Shown: piece after piece, positions 24,327 through 34,481 of the stretch
Layout: each line of letters begins with the position of its first letter
How positions within the stretch are numbered: position 1 is the first letter of the stretch
Assembly (NCBI RefSeq): GCF_047663525.1
Contig: NC_092617.1
Location: 5,274,501 to 5,338,500, forward strand
Length of the DNA: 64,000 nt
Direction: 5' to 3'
Origin: Anas platyrhynchos
Taxonomy: Eukaryota; Chordata; Aves; Anseriformes; Anatidae
The notes under the pieces: model-generated
The model's database searches: none
Seen by the model: the letters and a program-made list of their open reading frames with translations, nothing else
What the model was told of the DNA's origin: nothing
Made by a program: the position numbers and the translations under genes

Positions 24327-27300
24327 TAATCTAGAAAAGTAGAATCCATAGAATGAGGAAGAAGGGAGAGTTCTCCTTTCACAGCTTCCCTGGCCAGCAG
24401 GGGCGACAGTGAGGGCCAGGCTGACTGCATCCTCTCACAAATGCAGCATCACAGGCAGTGACACAGCAGACATGGACCCACAAGTCATCCTTGGACCTCC
24501 CTTATTCCAGCAGATTGGATTCAAAGCTTGAATCAGTAACAAAAATCCTGGTGAGCAGAAATCTTCAGTGCAACACAAAGAGGTGCAATCGCTATTTTTT
24601 TTGTTACTGTCCCCTAGCCCTTACTCCGGGGGATGCTGTCAGACCACATTAACAGCCAGACCTGACCTTGGAGAAGCTGAACCTCAGTGAAGATTGCTTA
24701 ACATTCTACAGCCACTCTCCAGCAAGCAGGTGTATTTTTTTTTCTTACACAATGAAAATCCTAAACAGAAAACTTGCAGTGGGTTGCTCAGGGGCAAGCA
24801 AGGTTGTGTCAGGAAGCCAGGCTGGCTCAGCATTGCACACCCTCTTTACTCTCTTCAGACAGCAGAGCAAATTGAGAATAATTAGGAAGGGCTGCAGCAC
24901 AGGCACATGGTTATTGGCTTGAGAACAAGCATGAATGAAGTCTTGAGTTCTAGTTATAGTTCTGACAGCTCCTTGCTCTTTTGTCTTTGTGTCAGATGTA
25001 AAGCTTCTATAAAATGGAGAAATAGAATTTGCTTGCCCACATTGTATGGCTAAAGCTGAGGCGTAATTCATGTTCATGCAGAAGACTGAATATGTAACCT
25101 GGCAAGTATTTACTATCACAATCAATTTTTGACTAAAAAATGTAGCTCAACAGTCTGTGAACAAACACTTCTGTAATTGACAACACATATCATTTTGTGC
25201 ACAGGCACCATGAAATGAAAATCATAACGCCACATCGAAGATGATTTCTGAAGGGTCTCCTGGTTTCATTAGCTATCTAAGTGGCTTAGGTTTCAAATAT
25301 AAAATGCATTCAGTTTCTGTTTCTAAATCAAGCTACAGACAAGCATATTTGAAATAGAGCCCTCAAGTGAAACAAACATTTCTCAGCACTACGTAAACAC
25401 AAATACAACAGAAGTGTGTGTATCACCATCATCTGACTACACTGTGGGCCTGATTTTTCCCTCTGACATACCAGCTGGGATGCATGAAGCGTTACTCGAT
25501 GTATGTAAGAGTGACAGGATCCAGCCATTTGTGAAATGCAAACTGGAGACAGTGTCAAAACAGTAGCCAGGGGTGGACTTCCAAAAAAAAAATCAGGAAT
25601 AGATGAAACTTTTGGAGCTCACCTGATGAAGCTATGGAGCTGCAGACCACCACTGATCTGAGCTCCAGGGGCTGTGTGGTTTCACAGAGCAAGGTGAACA
25701 GGTGCACACTTAGCACCAGGACTAAGATGTTTTTACCATTCCCTTTCCCTTTCCCTCCCCTGCCTGTGACCTTAGCTTCCATTTCCATGCAATTTTCTGT
25801 CTTTGGCACTAGCCCTTTCCTGCCCCACAGCCCAAAACAGAGTGGGCGTGGGTCTGCAGCTGCTCAGGCTTTCACTCACCAAGTCATCCGCTTGGGATAT
25901 GGCTTTCCCAGGACTCTCCCTCTAACCTTGAGGACACTGTCCCAGTGGGCACAAGGAATTTGCTCAGAAGACCTGCATGTTCCCAAAAGGATGGAATGTG
26001 ACAGTTCCTTCAGCACACTGCTTGTTTTCATCAACCAGACTAGTTTTAAGGTCAGACGGAGGTTGGCAGTGGTTTCCCTGGAAGTGAGCTCTTAAGGAGC
26101 TGGAAGGAATCTGGGCAGGACAATGAGAGGGATAAAAGTTATGATCAGGAAAAAGCAAGTCCTAGAGAGAGGAAAATTGTGTTTGGGGGGCAAGGAGAAC
26201 AGTACACACAACAAATGGTTTTCCATAAAAATGAATGGCAGCAATGAAGGAAGAGCTTATTAGTCCTATGTTCCTTATTTCATAGTAATATCAGACAACC
26301 AAAAAAAGCTTCCCCTTCTTCACAAGACAAAAAAAAAAAAAAAAAAAAAAAAAAGAACACTCCCCCACCCCCAAAATTTATCAGTCTATGATGAAAACAG
26401 AACAGTTTTAGCATTTGAAAATATCCAGGACCTGATTCAGATACTCCAGACCAGGTGGCAAGTTATGAGCACGTGATGTTTGCTTCCAGAGGCTTGTGGG
26501 TTCAACAGGCTTATCTTGTTCAGGAAGGCCAGAAGAACCAGGGAGGTAATCCTTAAAGATTGTGGTTGTTTGTTGTTGAGATTCTGCAGGAGGAGAAAAT
26601 AATAAAAAAAAAATCAGAAATGAGCAGTGTCAAACAGCAGCTAGCTGCTCAGATCCAAACTGGGACACTACTGTCACATTCTGTCTGGAATTACATCAGC
26701 ATTTTAGTTCAGATGAAGAGCAAGGGTCTGAAGCTAATCTCCTGATGCTCCCTCACTTCCAGCACTCCAGCTCACCCTACAAAGCTGTCTTGGAGCATGC
26801 AAACTGAGACCCCTTCAGATAAAACTAAACTCAGAGATGCTGGGACAAGGCTGGAGCTGAGCCGTGCTCACACATGGGGTGGCCATGGGCTCCTGAGCAT
26901 GGGCTGCTTGGCACTGCTGCCTCTGTGCTGATGTCCACCCAGCTACCTGTTAGGGCTGGCTTCCCTTCCAGCATCTTAAGGGCATGCATGTTTTCTCTTT
27001 AATTAGAGATAAAATTTCCAGGGATCTCAGATTCTCCATGCTACATGTTACCGCTGTGGTATGAAAAGTCTACAGCTTCTTCCAGTGCATTATTCATTAA
27101 TCTTAACAGGAGATCAGATACTGGTAAGCTGCATTTTCTCGTCTGCTGTTGCAAACCCTTCCTTTAGGACACAATGGTGTTTACCCTGACCTGTGCTGCT
27201 GGAGGTAACGTGAGCATTTACTGTTACTGGCACCTCCGTGCATGCATCTGCTCATATGCACAGGCATCTTCTCTCTCCATGCAGCAAGCTCCTTTGCCAT

Positions 27301-29120
27301 TTGATTCTGCACTCCCACTGGTTTCACTATCAGCATCTTTCCACAGCCTTCAGTAACACTAGCTCTGCTGGAACAAGCAAGAGCCAGCTGAAGCTCTCAG
27401 CACGTACATTGAAAGTCCTTGTATTAAACTGAGCCTCTGTGCCTCAGCAAGAAAGCAGTCTTCAGACTGATCATTTTTATCTCCTGCATAACAATATTTG
27501 GGCACAATGAGGCCTGAAGTCCAGAAGGAATTTGGGCTCTAGGTCTGAAGATCTATTTTGCAGGTGTGGGTTTAAATGAGATCCTTTAGCTTTATTTGAA
27601 CCCAGTGTGGCTGATTCATCGTTTAATCATATTTTGATCTTAATTTGCCTTTGCAGCCACTGCTTTCCTTCAAAGTCTGAGGCCACAGGAAGAAGCAACC
27701 CTTTTGAATTTGTAGCTGGCTTTTAAAAATGTATATCTGGGTGATAAATATTTTATATGCTCTTCTGCATCATTTTACCTCACAGGGTTCTGTTACTGCC
27801 ATAACTCTTGTTGTTACATGAAATGCTGTGAAGTGGCCGAGTGTTTGTGTTATTCTTGGATAATAAAGAGAAAAAAGACAACAAATTGCAGTTCTACCTG
27901 TCAAATTTTAAGCTATGCAAAAATCAAGCAGTAAATATGTTGATGACAACCTAAGCTACTCTGAGGCTTTGTCTATTTTTTATTTATTTATTGTGGTTCT
28001 TTCCTATTTCATTTACGGTATGGGAGAACTTAAAAGTTACCATATGATACAGTGAACATTCTGTACAATCATAATGTAGGGAGCTACTGGCTCCTATAGA
28101 AGCATATTATCAACTTCCTTCTTTACGAGCACTATTTTACACAACATGAATATATTGTTACTTCTGTTAATTGCTATACATTAAAAAACACATAACCAGA
28201 ACTCTTTTATATGGCTTAAAATAAGCAAAATGTATACTCCTCAGGGAAAAACATATATTCCAATAGTACAACAATGCCCTTAAATCTGTTTGCTGCTGTA
28301 TAAATTCAAGCACTGAAAATGCTGAATGTCTTAAGTATGTTGTAGGGGGGGAATGAGGGTGGTAAACATTTGGCAAACACACAGACATTGCTGGATCTCC
28401 CTGGGCCAGCATCTGCCTCCATACGTCACACCAGGGTGACCTCTGTGGGGTTGCATTCACATTAAGAAAAAACAGATTTGTATCTTTCTGCTTAGTTTTA
28501 GTATTTGTCAGAATAGAAAAAATGAATTTTGATGGCTTGTTAGATCAGCATACTACTATATATCTGATCATATAGTGTTTATCTGTAGCCCTGAATACCC
28601 AACGGGCTGCAGCTCAAAGACAATACATTACAAAAATGAACCCAGATAGAAGTAATCTGGTTAAATTCAGTTCTCCTTCATATATTTATTTTTCCTATAT
28701 TACTCTGGGCAGTTTTGAAAGTGAAAAGCATTTGCAGATTTTGTATTTTCAAAGTGGAATAGGAAAGAATAGTGCAAAAATCTGTTTTAATCTTGGATCA
28801 ATACATGTCTTTCCATACAGCCTATACTGACAGGTTTAAAAACAAACACACGAACACACCATTTTCTGACTGAATGCAGATACTAACATTTTGTAACATA
28901 TATTATTCAAATAACATTCCAGTATAGATTTTAGTCTCCTTAGGAGCCTCTTCAATGCTGACAAATTAAAGGAAGCCAAAACAACCATACTTTGGCTGCT
29001 GTGATTTTAGCCTGAAACTCTCATTTCATCAGACTGCTGATTGCTGGAAACAAGACTGTAGTTTTCTGTATACATGATCTAAAAATACAGACTATAGATG
29101 CACTTACCTTGAGCGGCCAT
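18350..29120 (-). CDS. PLSCR5: Phospholipid scramblase 5 (PLSCR5), seven coding exons
   Basis: The spliced frame of exons 29120-29108, 26583-26432, 22440-22398, 21574-21354, 20535-20374, 19534-19373 and 18388-18350 is 792 nt (263 residues and a stop), with matching phases and GT-AG borders throughout. Landmarks: [10 protein letters not shown] at 46-55, [11 protein letters not shown] at 59-69, [18 protein letters not shown] near 78-95, the Cys-rich CSSCWFPC near 132-139, PPGTIAGYV and LPKFTIQN in exon 5, [12 protein letters not shown] at 208-219, and a C-terminal membrane helix around 239-256. Scramblases are type II membrane or lipid-anchored proteins linked to calcium-dependent phospholipid movement and signalling; PLSCR5 itself is little studied. 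The short N-terminus without Pro-rich repeats, the ILGTET stretch and the ending FFENSLDGL favour PLSCR5 over PLSCR1-4. The EF-hand-like loop reads [12 protein letters not shown], with two acidic positions of the PLSCR1 loop missing. Confidence 0.94.
19373..19534 (-). CDS. PLSCR5: PLSCR5 exon 6
   Basis: 162 nt, phase 0 at both ends, with acceptor ttggtgcag and donor gtaagta. It encodes residues 198-251, including the EF-hand-like loop (224-235) and most of the C-terminal membrane helix. Confidence 0.95.
20374..20535 (-). CDS. PLSCR5: PLSCR5 exon 5
   Basis: 162 nt, phase 0 at both ends, donor gtatgt. It encodes residues 144-197: [43 protein letters not shown] second AG four bases inside could be an alternative acceptor but would break the frame. 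Confidence 0.95.
21354..21574 (-). CDS. PLSCR5: PLSCR5 exon 4
   Basis: Acceptor tttgctttattag, donor gtgagt. It encodes residues 70-143, including [29 protein letters not shown] and the cysteine cluster that is palmitoylated in PLSCR1 (family knowledge). Confidence 0.95.
22398..22440 (-). CDS. PLSCR5: PLSCR5 exon 3 (43 nt)
   Basis: It encodes [14 protein letters not shown] plus one base. The acceptor follows a roughly 100-base T-rich tract on the minus strand (A-rich on the plus strand, 22443-22541). Donor gtatcg. Confidence 0.93.
22443..22541. repeat. A-rich simple sequence with AAAC units
   Basis: Nearly uninterrupted A runs broken by C. On the minus strand it is the pyrimidine tract directly before PLSCR5 exon 3. 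Confidence 0.9.
24275..24325. repeat. Poly(A) run of about 50 bases
   Basis: Pure A run inside PLSCR5 intron 2. No retrocopy or SINE body is recognisable next to it. Confidence 0.9.
26432..26583 (-). CDS. PLSCR5: PLSCR5 exon 2
   Basis: The acceptor tttctcctcctgcag precedes the exon. It encodes residues 5-55, ending [10 protein letters not shown]. The donor is CAG|gtcctgg, a GT donor with a poor consensus after the first two bases. Confidence 0.9.
29108..29120 (-). CDS. PLSCR5: PLSCR5 exon 1 coding part (start codon)
   Basis: ATG at 29118-29120 encodes MAAQ plus one base, followed by a consensus donor gtaagtg. The joined codon with exon 2 gives Glu. Upstream sequence to about 29220 is 5' UTR or an upstream intron; I cannot fix the transcription start. 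Confidence 0.85.
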
Positions 29121-30190
29121 GAAGCTTCCTGAGTTACTTCTTCAAAGTAAGCCAGGTTAAAAGAAAAGACTTTTCTTGTTGCAGCAAAGAAAAAAAGAGC
29201 ACAGCATGCACAAAACTTCAGAAGGTGTCTGTCTACTTCGTATCAGCTTACAAAGAACTGGAGGAAATGTATTGCCTTTCTCATGTTTCAGAACACTGCA
29301 TTTCATGTCGATGGACAACAGGGGGAGATGATGCTAACAAACAAGAAAAACATTATTCATTTCAAGTTATTTGCACCAATGGAAAGAGGAAGTGTTTTGT
29401 GCATACAAAGAGACAAAACTTCAATGTACCCACTGGGTAACTGAATGCTTTAGACCTGAAATTCCACTTTATAATGTATGTATACATTCCATGACTATAT
29501 TAATTCTGTCTTTATAATTCAATATTTATGTTTCTGTTTCTGCTGGTATCCTCTGCTGTTATCCAGCAAGGACAAAGGAGCTAATTACCTGCATTTCCCT
29601 ACTGATGGCCCTCAGTCAACAAACCCAGTACTCAGAGCAAGGGGAGCTACCTGGGCTTTCTCTCTGTGCTCCACATCAGTGTCCCCTGCAAGGGACGTCA
29701 CTGAGCCCCAGGAAACGACCCTGTGCCAGCCCCTCCACAGCCCCTTGACATGTGGGGCTCTGCTGCTGATCCCTGTGAGGTGTTCAAACTGCATAGATGA
29801 ATTAAAACTCGCTGTCTGTGCTCTGCTCCGGATGAGCACAGCCCAGTCCAAAAAGTATCACACGTAATTACTGGCATTGCACTGAGCGGAAGGGAGGAGA
29901 ATGGAAAGTAACCTTGACTTACCAGCTCATATTTTTACTTCAAGTGCCCAAGTCGTCATGGAGATCACGCACCTGTGAGCCACAGACAGATATGATGCAT
30001 GGCTGGAAAAATGGCAGAGCCTGAGCAGAGGGTGAGGAGGAGTAGGGTGAGGTGCTGGGGACCATTTTCTATCCTGTTACTGCAGGTCCTATCGGTTTTA
30101 AATGTTCTGTAGGGGCACATCCGAGCAGATTTAAGTCCAGAGGGTACAGCTGAGGAAGATATGGACAAGGAAGAATCTATGAAGGAAGAA
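29121..30190. other. PLSCR5 upstream flank
   Basis: It contains the 5' UTR or an untranslated exon and probably the promoter of PLSCR5 on the minus strand. No TATA box or CpG-rich promoter stands out. No other gene recognised. Confidence 0.45.
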
Positions 30191-30204
30191 TACAGAAAAA
30201 CCTT

Positions 30205-30631
30205 CCTTATTATTATTATAATATAATATAATATAATATAATATAATATAATATAATAATATAATAATATATATATAATATTATATATATAATATATTAT
30301 ATATATATATATTATATTATATATATAATATATATATAAATTATATATATATTATATATATATTATAATTATATATTATAATTATATATATTATTATTAT
30401 AATTATATATTATAATTATATATTATAATTATATATATAATTATATATATAAATTATATAAAAATATATATATATTATATATTATATATATAATATATAT
30501 ATTAATTAATAATAATATAATTTAATAAAATTAATATTAATATATATTAATTAATAATATTATATTATATATTACATATATAATATATATAAATATATAA
30601 ATAAATAATAATAATATAATTAATATAATTA

Positions 30632-30699
<68 letters not shown>

Positions 30700-30700
30700 C
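30205..30700. repeat. 500-bp A+T microsatellite cluster
   Basis: It starts with TAATA repeats, continues as compound (TA)n/(TAA)n, and ends in about 20 AAT units (30630-30695). Almost no G or C over about 490 bases. Confidence 0.95.
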
Positions 30701-30719
30701 ACGGAACCTATTTTTTATT

Positions 30720-31892
30720 GACTGTATTAGTAAATTCAAATCCCACAGGTCTCCCAGTGGAACATGTGAAAATCTGGCTGTGTAAAACCTCCTTGCATTT
30801 TGTCATTGCACATTTGGGAAGTCACTGGGCAGTGCAGCCCTACCCAGCTGGTCCTGGCTGGGCTCACCCCTGGAAACACGGTATGAAGGGAGAAGGCAGC
30901 CCACTGACAAAGGAATTTGGCTACTGAAAAATGCCTCACTAAAGAAATCCCTCCAGACTGGGAAGAAATTTGACATCACTGGAAAGAAAGATTAGGAATG
31001 ACTAAAAGTTTTTGCTTCCTTTCTCCTTGTCAAAGAAATGCTTCTTCTGAGCGAGGATCTAACCTGGGGAGCAGACACACAGCTTAAACAAGATTTCTGC
31101 CGAAGAAAAGGAGAGGGAAAGCTCTTGGAAAATATCCTAACATAACTTTGAAAACGATGGATAGAAAATTTCAAAAAGCAACTCAGATACAGCACTAACC
31201 CAGCTTTGAAAATGAAAAAAGACTTGCTTCACCTCCCAGAAAACCAAAAAAAAAACACAAACCACCACCACCACCAACAACAACAAAAAAAAAGCTTCTG
31301 ACAACACATAAAGCAAGTGTGGTGCAGTAAGAAAAACGTGCCTAAAACAGACAAAACACACACTTAGAGATAGATGCTGAAGGAATAGGTTTCAAACATT
31401 TGCAGAGCATTTTGTGAGAACTCCAAACAGCTCTCTGGCTAGTCCTTGCCATCCACAACCCGTTCTTGTAAGGGCCTGGGGCAGCCCAGCCCAGGGAGCC
31501 CTCTGCTTTGCCCACCGCAGCCAGTTGCAGCCAGATCCCGGTGCCAGGCAGCGGGCGGGAGGGCAGCAGGGTGGCTGGGCTGCCCCAGCACGGGCACAGG
31601 GAGGAGCTGCAGAGGTTCTTTCCAGAGCATGGGCTCCCTCTAGAAGCTAGAGCCGCCATGGTGCCACGGGCAGGTCCACGCGCAGGCAGGGACCAGGCTT
31701 CGTTGTTCTGCTGCTCATGAAATAAACCTTTCCCTGAAGCAGTTCTACCCCAAAGAACTAATTTCCTGGCATTATTTACAAAATTGCAGTAAACAGGTAA
31801 TAGAAAGATATAAAGTGTGGCTTGAAGTGCGTTTTATGTTTTTCCATTTCTTTTACAAATTTCCATATTTTTCACAATGTCCCCTCTTACCA

Positions 31893-31941
<49 letters not shown>

Positions 31942-32260
31942 TTTTTTTTTTTTTTTTTTTTTCTGAAACAATCATTTTAGTAGATTACATCAAGAGAGTT
32001 CTGCAGGAATTGAAAACAAGTTTTGCACTGAGATAGGTCTTTACAATTAAAATTATGTATTTAACAGTTTATTCAATCTCAGTTTATCTTTTTATTAAGT
32101 ACTCACATATTGGTCAAAAACTGCTCCAGCTGTGATTTAAGGCAGCCTCACTAAGGACTGGAGCAACAGAAGACTTAATCATATTTATCCACAAACGCAA
32201 GCATCCTTTGGTGCTATTTAAAAATACATAGAGAAAAACTACAAACAAGGAAGGAACATT
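30720..32260. other. No gene recognised; includes (TTA)n-T(n) at about 31896-31962
   Basis: Open frames are short and mutually overlapping. A GC-richer patch at 31440-31720 is open in several frames because of its composition, without a recognisable motif. The microsatellite has about 15 TTA units followed by about 20 T. Confidence 0.5.
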
Positions 32261-32269
32261 TAAAGAATT

Positions 32270-32405
32270 AAATATAGCTATTAGTTATAATTAATAGTTA
32301 TATATAATATAACTATATATAGTTATAATATAATATATATAATATAAAATATTGTGATACAATTATATATTATATATAATACAATATATATATAATATAA
32401 TATAA
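32270..32405. repeat. A+T-rich microsatellite at the CR1 5' junction
   Basis: TATA/TAATA-rich stretch directly abutting the 5'-truncated CR1. Confidence 0.85.
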
Positions 32406-33745
32406 TAGCCAACTAGGAAATGTGCCCTCCTAGACCTGTTGCTAGAAAACAGAGAGGGTCTGGTGGGAGATGTGGTGATTGGTGGCCGCCTCGGTCATAG
32501 TGACCATGAAGTGGTTGAGTTCAAAATTTACGGTGACAGAAGGAAAAGTGCCACCAAAACCTCATCCCTAGATATGGGGAAAGCGGACTTCAGGCTGCTC
32601 AGGGAACTAGTCAGCAAGGTCCCCTGGGAAACTGCTCTTGAAGGCCTCGATGTCCACCAGTGCTGGTCATTCTTTAAGCGATGCCTCCTAGAAGCACAAG
32701 ATCAGGCAATTCCTAAATATCGCAAGTCAGGCAGACGGGGCAGGAGGCCGGCGTGGCTGACCAGGAACATTCTTATGGAGATTAGGTGGAAACAGAGAGT
32801 GTTTTGCTACTGGAAGGAGGGCCAGGTGTCCTGGAAAGAATACAGGGATGCTGTTCGTGTTTGTAGGAAGAAAATTCGTGTGGCTAAAGCACACCTAGAG
32901 TTGAAGCTTGCTGTGTCTGTGAGAGAAAATAAAAAGGGTTTTTTTAGATATGTGAATGGGAAAAGGAGAACTAAAGAATACATAGGGCCGCTCCTTGATA
33001 GGGAAGGTCTCCTCACAGACAATGACACAGGCAAAGCAGAGACGCTTAACGCCTTCCTTGCCTCTGTCTTCAATGCCGATGATGGGCTTCGGGACCCAGG
33101 GTGCCCTGAGCTGGAGGACCGGGACGGTGGGGATGACAAACTTCCAACCGACCCTGAACGTGTGCGGGATTTGCTACTCCACCTGGATCCCTACAAGTCC
33201 ATGGGTCCAGATGGGATTCATCCCCGGGTGCTGAAAGAGCTGGTGGACGTCATCGCGGAACCTCTCTCAATTATTTTTCAACGATCCTGGGAGTCTGGAG
33301 AGGTCCCGGTAGACTGGAAGCTGGCAAATGTTGTGCCGATTTTCAAGAAGGGTCAGAAAGAAGACCCTAGCAATTACAGGCCTGTCAGTCTCACGTCAGT
33401 GCCTGGTAAAATCATGGAGAAGACGGTTCTTGAACGTATTGAGGCGCACCTGGGGGACAAAGCAGCCATTGGTCCCAGCCAGCATGGGTTTGTGAAGGGT
33501 AGGTCCTGCCTAACGAACCTGATTTCCTTTTATGAGAAGATCACCCGTATGGTGGACCAAGGGAAACCAGCTGATGTGATTTTTTTGGATTTCAGCAAGG
33601 CTTTTGACATGGTTTCATATAGGATCCTACTGGACAAAATGTCCAGCATACAGCTAAATAAAAACATCATACGATGGGTGAGCAATTGGCTAACGGGCAG
33701 GGCCCAAAGGGTTATGGTGAATGGGGCTGCATCAGGCTGGCGGGC
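32406..33745 (+). mobile_element. CR1 LINE fragment cut on both sides
   Basis: CR1 ORF2 sequence starts at about 32406 (5' truncation against an A+T microsatellite) and stops at 33745, where the ERVL LTR begins. The expected continuation ([12 protein letters not shown] active site, 3' UTR) is not found beyond the provirus at 41025. Confidence 0.9.
32409..33745 (+). pseudogene. CR1 ORF2 fragment (endonuclease end and front half of RT)
   Basis: One open frame of about 445 codons without stops. It contains SDHEVVEF (end of the endonuclease), the RRGRRPAWL linker, [32 protein letters not shown] and DFSKAFD (RT motif A). It diverges clearly from the CR1 at 9.96-13.99 kb, so it belongs to a different CR1 subfamily. 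The last three codons of the apparent frame come from the LTR. RT motifs B and C are missing, so it cannot be active. Confidence 0.92.
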
Positions 33746-34342
33746 TGTCGTGGTTTAACCCGGCCGGCAGCTAAACACCACGCAGCCGTTCGCTCACCCT
33801 CCCCCCTCCCTCTCTGGGACGGGGGAGAGAAATGGAAAGTGAAGCCCGTGAGTTGAGATAAAGACAGTTTAATAAGACAGGAAAATAATAATAACAAAAT
33901 AATAATAACAATAATAACAATAATAATAATATGGTGATAATAGGGAAATAATAATAATATGTACAAACAAGTGATGCACAATGTAATTGCTCACCACTCG
34001 CTGACCGATGCCCAGCCTAACCCCGAGCAGTCCGGCCCCGTCCCCCCGGCTAGCCACCCCTATATATTGTTTAGCATGACGTCAGATGGTATGGAATACC
34101 CCTTTGGCTAGTTTGGGTCACCTGTCCCGGGTCTGTCCCCTCCCAGCTCTTACTGCACCCCCAGCCTGCCCGTTGGCAGGACAGAGCAAAAGGCTGAGAT
34201 GTCCTTGGCTTAGTATAAGCACTGCTCTGCAACAATTAAAGCATCGGGGTGTTATCAGCACTCTTCTCATCCTAAGCCAAAACACAGCATTCCACCAGCT
34301 ACTAGGAGGAAAATTAATTCTGTTCTAACTGAAACCAGGACA
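33746..34342 (-). repeat. 3' LTR of the ERVL provirus
   Basis: 597 bp. On the minus strand it begins TGTCCTGGTTTCAG and ends AAACCACGACA. An (AAT)n microsatellite and a TATATA box (minus, near 34064) lie inside. A weak purine tract (AAGGGGTAGATAGA, minus) precedes it. Confidence 0.93.
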
Positions 34343-34481
34343 TCTATCTACCCCTTATTCCATACCATTTATGTCATGCTCAGGTTACACTCTTTTCCAT
34401 ACATTCTAATTAGTCACCTATAGTAATCATGGTAGTGATAACATACAGTGTAATATAGTAATTAACATGGTACAATTCAGT
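34343..34481 (-). other. Short 3' untranslated stretch of the ERVL, no env
   Basis: Only 139 bases lie between the pol stop and the 3' LTR; no env frame fits. Confidence 0.8.
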
